Origin: Acrasis kona
Taxonomy: Eukaryota > Heterolobosea > Eutetramitea > Acrasida > Acrasidae
Length of the DNA: 24,507 nucleotides
Assembly: GCA_026419775.2 (NCBI GenBank)
Contig: JAOPGA020000952.1
Coordinates: 1-24,507, forward strand
Direction: 5' to 3'
Below, one piece after another: positions 11,201 through 21,220 of this stretch. Below the pieces are notes generated by a model that did no database searches, was not told where the DNA came from, and saw only the letters and a list, made by a program, of their open reading frames with translations. Made by a program: the position numbers and the translations under genes. How positions within the stretch are numbered: the first letter of the stretch is position 1; every line of letters begins with the position of its first letter.

Positions 11201-14200
11201 ACGGATCGCAATGTGAGGCTTATAATTGTTATGGAACACTTTACAATTCAACCAAAGTATGTTCTGGTAACGGAACATGTACATCACCCAACCAATGTAC
11301 ATGCAACAACGGTTATTATGGTTTACAATGTGAACTTTATAATTGTTATGGTCAAATCAACAATGCATCATCAAGTTGTAATAACGGAACTTGTGTGGCG
11401 CCAAATCAATGTAGTTGTTTAAATAATTACTATGGTCAACAATGCGACGCTTATAGCTGTTATGGTCTTATGTACAACTCATCCAGAGTATGTTCTGGTA
11501 ATGGATTCTGTAACTCGCCAGATACTTGTTCATGTAGTCAAGGATATCAAGGATTAGATTGCAACGACTATTCTTGTTTTGGTATAGCTTACAATAATTC
11601 TAATGTATGTTCAACAAACGGTACTTGTACATCTCCTAACAACTGTTCATGTATAACTGGTTTTCATGGTCAACGTTGTGAATTATTTTATTGTAACCAA
11701 ATACTTTACAATGACACATCTGTTTGTTCTAAAAATGGATCATGTATAAGCACCGATACATGTCTCTGCAACAACGGTTATTATGGACCAACATGTGAAT
11801 TCTATTCTTGCTTTAATACACCTTTCAATTCATCATCTGTATGCGGTAGTAATGGATCTTGTATTTTACCAAACCAATGCATGTGCAACAATGGCCATTA
11901 TGGGCCGCAGTGTGCAGCTTATAATTGTTATGAATATATATTTAACTCAACAAATGTTTGCTCTGGAAATGGAACGTGTTTATTCCCTAATAAATGTCAA
12001 TGTAACAATGGATTTTTTGGATCCAAATGTGAGTATTGGGTGTGTGATAGTATTTCGTTCAATAGCTCTCTTGTATGCTCTTCTAATGGTGTTTGTGTTT
12101 CTCCAAATCAATGTCTATGTAACAAAGGTTATTACGGACCCAATTGTTCTCTTCACGATTGTTACAACCTCACAATGAACCATAATAAAGTATGTAATGG
12201 ATATGGATCTTGTGTGTCACCTGATCAATGTAATTGTAGCATTGGTTATTCTGGATCTAATTGTGATTCTTATACATGTGGTGGTATCTCTCATAACTCA
12301 TCATTAGTGTGTTCAACTAATGGTCAATGTACATCATTTGATCATTGTGAGTGCTTTGCTTCCTATGAAGGTCACAATTGTGAACAATCGTGTAAAAGCG
12401 TTCAATTGCCTATGATTTCTATTGTTTATGCAATCACAGGTATGAACAAATACATTGGATACCTCAATATGACTTGTTATCAAAATACATGGAATTGGTT
12501 TTTGATTAAAAATACATTTAATGACAATAATTCACTACCATTAAGAGTGTTGACTGCTTTTGATGGAATTACAAACATCTATGTCGCTCATAATGCTTTA
12601 GATGGAAATGGTGATTATATTAGCTCTTTCTTAAGCGTTGTCAAGTCTACTTCTTCTGGTTTTGTTGAAAACATAATTTTACAAAAACCGTTTGTTATTT
12701 TTGGGTTATTTAAGAGCAAACTAAACGATGACTTGATAATTATATTATCATATGATAACAATAAAATACCTTCAATATATCAACTCAACACATCATCATT
12801 ACAATTAAATGTTGTAATGACTATTGATGGTTTTGTAGCATATAATGGTATTATCGCATCTTATTCTTTTAAAAACCAACAAGATCAACTTATCATTCCA
12901 TTATTAATGGTTAACACTTCACAACTTTGTATTACAACAATCACTTTGAGTCAAAGCGATATATTTTGTAATCAATTGATACCAAGTTTATACAATGCAT
13001 ATTCATTCTATTCATCAACAATTTCATCATTTAATACTATCACTTGGCCATCAAAAACAAATAAAACAACGTCCACAATTGTGTTCAAGAATAGCAATAC
13101 AACAGTTACATACGAAATGTTAAAGGATATAGGTTCGATCACCAATACTAACACAAATGAACTTTATATCATAAATAAAGATCAAAACTACATGGTGTCC
13201 ACACCCAATGTATTTTCTAATAACATCTTGAAAATGAATATTACAATGGAATTAAATAACTCTCTTGTATTCAATGTGATAGATAGTTGGAATCCAACAA
13301 TTACCTACATACCCGATGCATACATTGATATCATGGGTGGTTCACTCTTGCTCTTTCAAGGCTATAAATTACTTTTAAGTAATTCCTCTCGAGTGGCAAT
13401 CAAGGTGGGTGAATATATCTCACGCTTTATGCCCATCACCACCTGTCAACAAAAATCTTGTTATTATACAACTACAGTTGATCATGTAATTCCGTTAAAT
13501 TACATGAAGGCTGTAGATAGCTCTGGATATAGTTATTATGCATCAGCAACTCTTGTAATATCACCAGTTGATAGTAACAATTACATCCTCCAAGATTCTA
13601 ATCAATTCAATTTGATGCTTTATCGGCTCTATACAACAAAAATATCACCTACGACTGCTGGCGCTGGTGATCAATTAATCATCACGGCTTCTTATTTAAT
13701 CAATTCTACAAAATTGATTTGTAGATTAAGTGTATATGACCAGTTTTATTACATCCCAGCACAATATATAGACACTAATCACTGCTCGTGTATTGTTCCT
13801 GACTTTAATATGAAATCTATTCAAAACCAACGTGTGTTTGTTGAGATTACAAATGATGGTGTTTCATATCCAGTGATGACTCCTCTACGACTTTCATTCA
13901 ACTATTTAAACAAGTCAACTATAATCTATCATGTTGACTTTACTGACATTTCACAAGTTGAAAAGAATTTGGTTGAATCGAATAATGGCGATGTACCTGC
14001 TTTCAATGTTGGTTCGCCTCAAGTAACTACAATAACTACATCTCCTACATTTGGTGGACAAGATAGCTTACTGATTACTTCTTCATTCTCATCGAATATT
14101 CAACAAAGACGTGCGTTGTTAACTACGGATCAATACCAAATGCAAGATATGCAGAGCTATGTTGATTTTAGTATTGTAAATACTACAACTAGTGGATGTG

Positions 14201-15495
14201 TGATGGAATCATGGTTGTATTCTAATATTTCAAGAGGTTATATTGTATCTCAATTGCTAATGCTATCTAATGGGTCTCGTTTTATGCAAGTAAGCTATAA
14301 CCACAGTGGTGCTGCTTTCTCATCAATTTCACCTTGTTTGTATTCTTCTAATGTACCTTATACAATTATTGTAAAAGCTGTACAACTACCTTCCTCTAAA
14401 TGGTCTTCTGTGAGCGAGCTTAGGGCAGTGTCTGAAAATAGATACTCTGTAGTTTGTACGGCGTCAACTGACATTCCGTCCTTTCTTCCAAATTCATTCT
14501 TTAGATATAAATATGGTATCATTGTATCGCAGAGTAATTTAGGTGTTATCTCCAGGTCAATTCGTGAAGAAGACCAAATATTAGGTATCTACATTTCTAG
14601 TTTAGGTATAGAATGTCAATCAGGTACTTGCACCTCTATAAATTACAACACGAGCGAAGCAACAACTCCACAAACAACCACTCAATCTGTTTATGACATT
14701 TGGAAGATCCTTCCTTATTTAATAACTGCTGCTGTTCTGTTTATGGCAATGATTCTACTTTGTTGTGTGTTTTGTTGTATTTTGATTTATCGTAAAAGAA
14801 AAAAGAGGGGTGTGGATCAAAATAGAATCAAACCTTATCAAATCGATTCAAATACAGATTTGGAGGACGGTGGCGATGAAGATGAAGATGAGGATGATAC
14901 TAAACCTCTCACTCCTATTGTACCTCCTGAGAAATCCTCATCCTTGTTGAAGTTGAGTAATAAAAATAGATATAACATTTCTATACACAGTCCAAAGTCT
15001 AAAGCGGACACGATGAATAATGAGACATGCTCTGATTTCATCGCTTTGAATCACTCTTCGCAAGAAAGTCATCAAGTCAACCTTAGTGCAGACTTTGAAG
15101 ATTCATTTGATAGAGACGACTTGATTAATGCTACACCCATGGTTGATCGATTTATTCAAGATCACGAAGTAGAATATGACGAAGATGTAGTGGCAACTAA
15201 AGATCCAATCAAGAAAACACTTTCCTTCCAATTACAACCAGAGGATCTACCTTTATCTGCTCAGTCATCTCTGAACTTGGTGAACAAATTACAACAAGTA
15301 CCTAACAGAGGAAATAGACTTAAACCATTGAGTGCGGCTGGTGATAAAGAAGTGCGCCATGGCAAGCTTTCTAGAAAATCAAGAATGAATTTCCAAGAAA
15401 GACTTGAGAGGAACTATTCTAATCAAGTAGAACCTGTTGAGAGCGATGCAATGAACAAGAGTTTTGTTAAAGTGATGAAGAAAATTTATGATTGA
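5282..15495 (+). CDS. Giant type I membrane receptor with about 50 EGF-like repeats (3349 aa)
   Basis: Exons are 5282-5451, 5537-6181, 6222-6441 and 6481-15495; together they make 10,050 coding bases. Exon 1 starts with a clear signal peptide (MALHKWFFFSYIIVLALLSN) and an EGF unit (to residue 57). Exons 2-4 hold two copies of a ~140-170-residue domain X, separated by another EGF unit (about residues 235-275). Residues 441-2314 are 48 tandem EGF units. The rest of the ectodomain (about 2315-3085) includes an IPT/TIG-like part near 2730-2821 (ISPTTAGAGDQLIITASYL ... ITNDGVSYP). A single span (LPYLITAAVLFMAMILLCCV, about 3088-3114) is followed by the stop-transfer sequence RKRKKR. The ~234-residue tail has an acidic cluster (DGGDEDEDEDD) and no recognised catalytic domain. 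N-x-S/T sequons are very dense. By analogy with EGF/TIG proteins of amoebae (Dictyostelium adhesion and allorecognition proteins) it likely mediates cell contact or recognition; this is inference. AATAAA follows the stop by about 12 bases. Confidence 0.9.
5452..5536 (+). other. Intron 1 of the EGF receptor gene (85 nt)
   Basis: The donor GTAAGT follows SYG and the acceptor is TTTTAG. It is phase 2, splitting the Gly codon (GG|C). An alternative acceptor (TTTTTTAG) lies inside at about 5487 but would change the frame. Without this intron the signal-peptide exon ends at an in-frame TAA formed by the donor itself. Confidence 0.75.
5537..6760 (+). other. Two copies of an unrecognised ectodomain module (domain X)
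   Basis: Copy 1 occupies about 5537-6055 and copy 2 about 6222-6730 with its intron removed. Shared landmarks, in order: F/L-x-G-V/I-Y-x-N near the start; VAPGDMIGI in copy 1 against IAPGDVIGF in copy 2; an A-A-T-L-N-Y / A-D-I-S-Y strand; a central cysteine; then N-A-Y-Y-I-W against N-A-K-W-I-W; then a Y-C-K-x4-P-C close. Both copies follow an EGF unit and both are preceded by an intron at the same codon position. The pattern suggests a secreted beta-sandwich, possibly carbohydrate binding, but I cannot name a family. The copies have diverged far, so the duplication is old. Confidence 0.6.
6766..12387 (+). repeat. Tandem array of 48 EGF-like units, 117-bp period
   Basis: By hand count there are exactly 48 units. 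Forty-four are 39 residues (117 bp). Units 1, 18 and 26 have one extra codon, and unit 40 lacks one. The consensus is Y-N-C-Y-G-x-x-x-N-S-S-x-V-C-S-x-N-G-T-C-x-S-P-N-x-C-x-C-x-x-G-Y-Y-G-x-x-C-E-x. It has six cysteines spaced 10-5-5-1-8, which fits the EGF pairing 1-3, 2-4, 5-6. Unit 38 carries a seventh cysteine (PGCYG). Most units have two N-glycosylation sequons (N-S-S/T and N-G-T/S). No unit shows the usual D-x-D/N Ca2+-binding EGF signature. The whole array lies within one exon. Confidence 0.95.
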
Positions 15496-15767
15496 AATTT
15501 AGAAAAATAAAATTCTTTATTCCATTTCGTTTTGTTCGCTATTCTGTACACTCCATACTTGTATGTCTGCAATGTCCTTATTACTGTTCTTCTTTTTTGC
15601 GTCCGTTGACTTTCAGTACGATATGAAATTATCACAGGTTTCAGCTCCGTTTTGATTTAAACAATTAATCTAATTGAACCCATTTTGGTACCACAAACCA
15701 ACTACATTGCCTACAGTAGATTTGATTCCACCAATCGAAATTATCAAAAGAATTATTTCAAATAAAA

Positions 15768-16333
15768 ATGCAAAGTGCGTTCGTTCTCGCGCTGTTGATT
15801 TTGGTCACAACTGCTATGGCTCAAGGTATAGCTCAAGATTTTACCAAGGACAAAATCGACAGCCTCATAAAAATTCATAACAGCGCTAGGAGCTCTGTTG
15901 GTGTTTCTGGAGTCACTTGGAGTGATACCACTGCCAACATTCGCACGTGATTACGCCATGAAATGTTTGTCCTCAAGTAAAATGCTCATGGATCACAACC
16001 CAAACAGGAACAATAACGCTGTATACCTAGGAGAGAACATATACGCATCTACTGCAGACAAGGCTAAGCCCTCAGACGCTGTAACGTACTGGATTAATGA
16101 AAGTAAGGATTATAACTACAAAACTAATACTTGCGCTGCTGGTAAGGTTTGTGGACATTACACTCAAGTTGTAAGTTTTACTACTCACTACATTCTTTTA
16201 CTGTGTTCAGGTTTGGAGGAGCTCTACAAAGATTGGATGTGCCAGAGTCAAATGCAGCAACATTAAATACGGAGCAACCATTTTGTGCAACTACGAGCCT
16301 GGAGGAAACTATAATGGACAGAAGCCTTACTAG
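15768..16333 (+). CDS. Secreted CAP/SCP (PR-1-like) protein with a one-base frame interruption
   Basis: Residues 1-19 are a signal peptide ([18 protein letters not shown]). CAP landmarks follow: [12 protein letters not shown] (family HNxxR), [28 protein letters not shown], and after a 40-nt phase-0 intron (16171-16210) [15 protein letters not shown] and [15 protein letters not shown]. Total length is about 174 residues, normal for the family. CAP proteins are secreted, often bind sterols or lipids, and act in defence, signalling or predation; the role here is unknown. The frame shifts between WSDT and LPTFARDYA near 15928-15931. Dropping one base there gives the expected [14 protein letters not shown]. 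So this is either a sequence error or a recently disabled gene. The rest of the frame is intact, which favours an error or a very young lesion. Confidence 0.82.
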
Positions 16334-16466
16334 AGTGTACAATAAACAGACTGTTAAAAATAACTACCAAATCATATTCTTGTATTTGGTACGAATTAGC
16401 TATCAGACGTTTCAACTAACCATCTCAACACTGAAGAAGTTGAACATTTGCTTGTGTTATAAAACT

Positions 16467-17411
16467 CTAAAATTTATTGTCCACAACTTTTAAAAGTGAT
16501 TGAATGATTCTCACACAGGACCCTCTATACCCAGAACCAAACATGTTATAATGATTTAAGTAGTGATATAATTGATAAAGTTGCTGTCTTTCTTTGAAAT
16601 ACATTTCAAATTTGGGAATCTTTTTGTGATAAGACTCGAAGAAATTTGAATCAAATCCACCAAACATGGTCATGATAGACAACTCGGCTTCATGGTGACC
16701 ATAATAACATGCAGGATCAAAAATCACTGGAATTTGGTCAGATTGTAAAACTCCTACATTACCTCCCCACAAATCACCATGTAGAAAAGATGGGCTAATT
16801 ATTAATTCTTTTGGGAAGAATTTAATTACATTATTAGAAAGTCGAATCCCTTCCTTGTAAACCTCTTCATCATGGTGATTTTTCATTAATAGGTCCAGTT
16901 GAAATTTCAACCGCCATGTAACAAAGAAATCTACCCAATCTGAAGATCTGTTAACATTTATTTGTGGCGTGCTACCAATTGTATTGTTTACAGAAAACCC
17001 AAAACTATCACCGTGACATTGATGTAGGTTGGCAATCTGCTCTCCGAGCATTACCTGAATTTTTTTGTCGACCCTGCCAGACATTTCAATGTTCTCTAAT
17101 ACAAGAAGAGCACCTTCGGAAGATTGGCAGCAGCATATGGGTTTTGGAACTCTAATAGTTTTAGTGTTGTACATGACTTGGAGACCCTCCATTTCAGATT
17201 GGAACATTTCATAGGCACCTTCATCACCATTAACTTTGACGAAGAATGTTCCTACATCAGTGCCGACCCGATATGCTCGGCTAATGCATCCTCCTGATAT
17301 AGGTTTTTTGTCGTCTATTCTACTAGCTTTGCAGTATGTTCTGATAGCCTCTTCTATAGAGTTGCATCTTTCGCTTAGAACAGATCTCTCTTCAAAGGAT
17401 TTTTTCATCAT
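16467..17411 (-). CDS. Fructosamine kinase / ketosamine-3-kinase family protein
   Basis: A single exon of 314 residues, close to the usual ~300. The N-lobe has GGCISRAYRVGT and the ATP-binding lysine in FFVKV (K59). The hinge region is LVLENIEM. The catalytic loop is LHGDLWGGN (residues 210-218, base D213) and the metal motif is IFDPACYYGHHEAELSI (D232), all diagnostic of FN3K-type aminoglycoside-kinase-like folds. The enzyme phosphorylates sugar adducts on protein amines so that they break down, a protein-repair reaction. It is probably cytosolic, as no targeting peptide is seen. Two ATGs lie in tandem at 17411 and 17408. It lies 80 bases downstream of the DnaJ stop on the same strand and converges with the CAP gene. 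Confidence 0.9.
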   Translation of the reverse strand: MMKKSFEERSVLSERCNSIEEAIRTYCKASRIDDKKPISGGCISRAYRVGTDVGTFFVKVNGDEGAYEMFQSEMEGLQVMYNTKTIRVPKPICCCQSSEGALLVLENIEMSGRVDKKIQVMLGEQIANLHQCHGDSFGFSVNNTIGSTPQINVNRSSDWVDFFVTWRLKFQLDLLMKNHHDEEVYKEGIRLSNNVIKFFPKELIISPSFLHGDLWGGNVGVLQSDQIPVIFDPACYYGHHEAELSIMTMFGGFDSNFFESYHKKIPKFEMYFKERQQLYQLYHYLNHYNMFGSGYRGSCVRIIQSLLKVVDNKF

Positions 17412-17491
17412 GTGCTAATAATAGCATCTTAAACAAAAAATAGAACAAGAACTAAAGTGAGAGGCTGTGTGTAATATATAAATTCTAAATT

Positions 17492-18845
17492 TTAATAACC
17501 TCCTGCTTCCTTAAACTGTTCCATTAGGTTTCGCTGTTGTTCATTCATAAGTTTTGGAACCTGAACCTGAACGAAAACATGTAGATTACCAGTCTTTGAG
17601 GTTCCCTTTTTAGCAGGCACGCCTCTACCAGGCACCGTAACCTTTTCGTTATGCTGTATACCTGCTGGAATCGTAACGTCTAAAAGCTCTCCATCAAGCA
17701 TCTTTACTTTAGTAACACCTCCTAATACTGCAGTGGTCATGGGAACCGTTGAGTCCACTGAAATGTCTAATCCATTTCTCGAATAAACTGGGTCCTTGTC
17801 CACGGCGATTTCAACGAACAAATCTCCGGTCGTACCTCCGTTCGCACCGGGATTACCAAAAGTTCTCACTCTCAGTAGGTGTCCATTATCTGATCCGGGC
17901 GCAACGTTCAGTTCTATTTTTTTTGTTGCTTTTGTTGAACCTGTTCCGTTGCAGTTAGTACATGTGTGAGTGATGTTTCCTTGTCCACGACATTTTCTGC
18001 AGTCGTTGGAAAATGAGAAGAATCCATTTCTCACTTCTGTTTTGCCCTTTCCGTTGCAGTCGCTGCACTTTACGCTTCCCTTCTTTGTATCCTTTCCACT
18101 ACCTGAGCATGGACTGCACTTTACAAACTTGACCACGTTCAAGTCTTTCGTGGTTCCGTATACTGCTTCCTTTAGAGTGACGTGAAGAATTTCTCTTCTG
18201 TCGCTTCCATGTCTGGGTGAGGGCTTGGCGTTTTGTTCAGCATCGAAGGCATCTCCGAATGGATTTCCTTCGCCGAATGGATTTCCACCTCCGAATGGAC
18301 CTCCTTTTCCAAAGAATTGTTCGAATATTTCTCTTGCTTGCTCAGCGTTTGATTCTCCAAAAGGTCCGAAACCACCATCACTTCCTCCCATGCCTCCATC
18401 GGCTGCCTCGGTTGATCCTGTTTGATCGTAAATGTTTCGCTTGTTGTCGTCAACAAGGATTTGATAGGCATTGTTCATTTCTGCGAATTTTTGTTGTGCA
18501 TCGGGTGCTTTGTTGATATCAGGATGATACTTTTTTGCCTGCTCTTTGAATTTCTTTTTAATGTCATCTTTTGACGCATTTTTGGGGACTCCTAAAATTT
18601 TGTAAGGGTCGGACTCTTTTCTTGCTTTCAATGGGAAAGTGGTGTGGAAAGATCTAGTTTGTGAAGAGCAGGTGCAAGCATGGCAGGTGCACTATTGTTG
18701 TGTTAAAAGAATTTTACATTCACTCAAATCATACCTTGAAGTGCACGCGATTGATGTTGGGTAGAGGAACACACCGCGATTGAAGAGCCGATGCGAATAG
18801 AGGAGCTCGAGTGAACGCACGTGAGGTGGAAGCAATCTTGAACAT
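17492..18845 (-). CDS. Mitochondrial DnaJ/Hsp40 (type I), two exons
   Basis: Exon 1 (18845-18735) codes for 37 residues starting MFKIASTSRAFTRAPLFASA, rich in Arg and Ser with no acidic residue, a textbook mitochondrial presequence. A 43-nt intron (18734-18692, GTATGA...AATAG) joins in phase 0 to exon 2 (18691-17492). The 436-residue product has a J domain (about 64-128, with HPD at 93-95), a Gly/Phe-rich linker (FGGGNPFGEGNPFG), four CxxCxGxG zinc motifs (about 229-289: CSPCSGSG, CSDCNGKG, CRKCRGQG, CTNCNGTG) and the C-terminal substrate-binding domains. It should work with mitochondrial Hsp70 in matrix folding, as Mdj1 and Tid1 do. Starting at the first in-frame codon of exon 2 alone would lose the targeting peptide. 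The first residues of exon 2 (CTCHACTCSS) are oddly Cys-rich for a presequence. A possible heat-shock element lies 32 bases upstream. Confidence 0.92.
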
Positions 18846-18876
18846 AATTTACAAATAATTTCACACTTTCAACTAG

Positions 18877-18884
18877 GAAAGTTC
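18877..18884 (-). promoter_or_regulatory. Possible heat-shock element core (GAAnnTTC)
   Basis: A perfect two-unit GAA-AG-TTC lies 32 bases above the DnaJ start. Further TTC triplets at 18868 and 18894 are near but not in the 5-bp phase needed for a full element. Two units are common by chance, so this is weak. The location in front of a chaperone gene is the only reason to list it. Confidence 0.2.
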
Positions 18885-19116
18885 AACTTAAATTTCCGTG
18901 CCTGACATAAATTCAAATAAAAATACATGTCCAAAATGCATATGCATACATATTCACAGAGGAACACACCACACCATCCTATATAAGTCATGCGATATTT
19001 TCGCCAAATTTTTGGATACTTCAGTATAACTTGGATGTGATACACCTGTGTAGTTCAATTACCACCCAACACGGAATAATAACAATTCAGTACATTAAAA
19101 TACATTTATTAACTTT

Positions 19117-19433
19117 CTATTTTGATGTGGCATTCTTGCCACCTAATAGAGCATATCTTACTCGTGCCTCTACATAATCTGTATATTTATCAACTTTATG
19201 AAAGTAGTTGTTTTCCACCTTCTCTGCATGCTCTGGGTTCCAGCTAACACTTTGTGAGAACATTACATAAAGAAAACTCACCTATAATCGTCGGATGATG
19301 TAGATGTGGGAGTCTTCGTTGCTACATATCCTGGATTTACACGTTTCCATATAGTGAAGGATAGCTCTCCTTGTTTTGCCAAAGACTCCTCTGTAGTAGC
19401 TTCTTGAACAAGTATCCTGTCTTTTGTGTTCAT
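19117..19433 (-). CDS. Small two-exon gene, 92-residue protein of unknown function
   Basis: Exon 1 (19433-19282) starts MNTKDRILVQEATTEESLAK and ends ...SSDDY plus AG of the next codon. The donor is GTGAGT. The preferred acceptor is TGTTAG, giving a 38-nt intron (19281-19244) and the join S-W-N-P-E-H. An AAAG acceptor six bases earlier also keeps the frame but leaves a 32-nt intron. Exon 2 (19243-19117) runs WNPEHAEKVENNYFHKVDKY ... ARVRYALLGGKNATSK and stops at TAG, with AATAAA about 8 bases beyond. Both exons read as normal hydrophilic protein with no signal or membrane segment. No family is recognised. Neither exon alone makes a notable open frame, so automated ORF calls would miss it. Confidence 0.68.
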
Positions 19434-19542
19434 TTACAGTTATTATTCTCGCTACAACAATTTGCAAATATTCCAAAAAAGGCCTTTCGGTAACTCATGA
19501 ACAGTCAAATTTAAATTAAACAAGATTTATTGTAAATAAGTA

Positions 19543-21220
19543 TTAATTGTACAAGAAGTGCTCGGACACGTTGACACCTCCATGCATGGGCTGTGGTGCA
19601 TATTGTTCATGAATTATGGAATTCAGATCACTGTAATTTCCGGCACGCTCGTGTACTCTCACGTTCAAGTTGACCATTAATTGTCTTTGTTGATATTGAT
19701 ATTCACGAATCCGATCCTTCACACCCTGCAACACCGCAACGCACAATTCATATTTTACAGACAACTTCTCAAGGATCATCAAGATTTGGTTCAGTTCGGC
19801 TTCCTGGCGCTGTTCAATTAACACTTCGGCGGCTGCTTCCAATGCACAACATGTGACGCCTACACACAAATAATTGAACTGTGTGTCTGCTGCAAGGTTC
19901 AACAACTTCTTACAATAGTCATAAGCCAAATATTTAAAGTTTGCTTTTCTTAAAGTCATGATGAGGGCCGCAAAGACTAACACCTCTAAAAGTATCTTAT
20001 CTCCTGGTTTGTGGAATAACTTTAGTTCTGCTTCGCTTTGGATCTTTAACGCTCTTAGTAGCATGTCGATCAGCAATGTCCAGTTGGGACTCTCCTTGAA
20101 CTTGACCTCCGTGATGACCTGACCGGCAAGACAAAACACCAAGTCGGCCGTGTACTTGCTGTTGCTCATGATCTGGAATAACTTCATGCGCTCCTCGTAA
20201 TTGTTGGAGACGAAAGCGACGCCAAGTATGGAGTTCATGTGAAGGTGGCTTTGGTGCAGGTTCATGTTCTCGGCAATGCTCTTTGCAATGTTAGCGTAGG
20301 TGACGCTCTTGGTTACATCTCCTGTGCAGAGTTGGTAGTATGCGAGCATGCTGAAGCCGCAACCTACTCGAGTGTCGACCACGTCGAACACGTCTCCAGC
20401 ATGTACCCTGGCTCTCTCGAAGAATTCAATCGCCAACTTCTTGTTTCCGGTCGAGAGCGCTCCGTTGGAAAGCAGGGAGTAAATGTAGAAGCTGCTACAC
20501 ACGTCAGACTTTTCGTTCTTTATCACTAGGCTAATGATCTCTGGCAAAAGAGAAGTATACTACAAGATTTTGTTAAGGGTTTTTTTTCCAAGGCAAACTT
20601 ACGTTTGAAGAAGGGAGGAGGGGGTGGGAGGGGTGGATGTATGTTTCGTATATGGAGACAAAATCATTAATCATGCTGCTTAGGACGAAGCTCTGTTCGT
20701 TTCCAAGGGTACTCTGTAGTTCTCCCTTGCTCGGCGCAAACTTCTTCCGCTTTAAGACTCTCTCTTCTTCATTTGGGTTATTATTGTTGTTGTGAATGAA
20801 CATTTGTAGGTTAATGTCGGCAGTACAGACATCTGGCGAGGAGGAAGCCACCTCACAATATCTTCTTTTCCAGTTCTGTTCGCTTTGTTTAATGCTCTCG
20901 ATATCATCCCTGAGAGCATCCATTTCACTTTTCATCTTCTTCAAAGCGTCATTTTTTGGCCCTCTTTTCCTTCCAGCTATGAAGATACACTCCATGTTTT
21001 TCTCTGTGCAGTTGCTACAGGGGTTTGCACCATTACACTTCCTATGGTGGGTGCGACAGTACTCGCAGGCGACGGTTATCTTCTTTGACCCCTTTGCAGA
21101 GTGTTTATGTAAAACAGGAGAGTCAGTAGATTGTCGTGAAGCCTCATCTTGTATTGTGGTAGGACTCTTATTAGAGCCATCGGTTGAAACGGAACCTCCA
21201 CACACTGGGCTTGAGCTCAT
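19543..21220 (-). CDS. Fungal-type Zn2Cys6 transcription factor, two exons
   Basis: Exon 1 is 21220-20603 and exon 2 is 20559-19543. The 43-nt intron (20602-20560, GTAAGT...TTGTAG) is phase 0, and the product is 544 residues. The zinc cluster is at residues 52-78 (ACEYCRTHHRKCNGANPCSN, then CTEKNMEC), with the canonical 2-6-5-2-6 cysteine spacing. A basic linker (GRKRGPK) and a short coiled coil (LKKMKSEMDALRDDIESIKQ) follow, as in Gal4-type dimers, which bind CGG half-sites. The C-terminal ~340 residues are helical and TPR-like (SLLSNGALSTGNKKLAIEFF), matching the weakly conserved regulatory region of such factors. Zn2Cys6 factors are chiefly fungal but occur in some amoebae. It is divergent from the glucanase gene, with a transposon between them. 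Confidence 0.85.

Noticed and set aside
17749-18516. Several rightward frames opposite the DnaJ gene, including a Pro/Phe-rich one at 18225-18425.
   Set aside because: They mirror the Gly/Phe-rich and zinc-finger codons of the DnaJ coding strand.
18938-18952. A 12-bp palindrome (ATGCATATGCAT) and a TATATAAG box near 18980 between the DnaJ and small genes.
   Set aside because: AT-rich palindromes and TATA-like strings are common in this composition. Nothing ties them to a particular transcription start.
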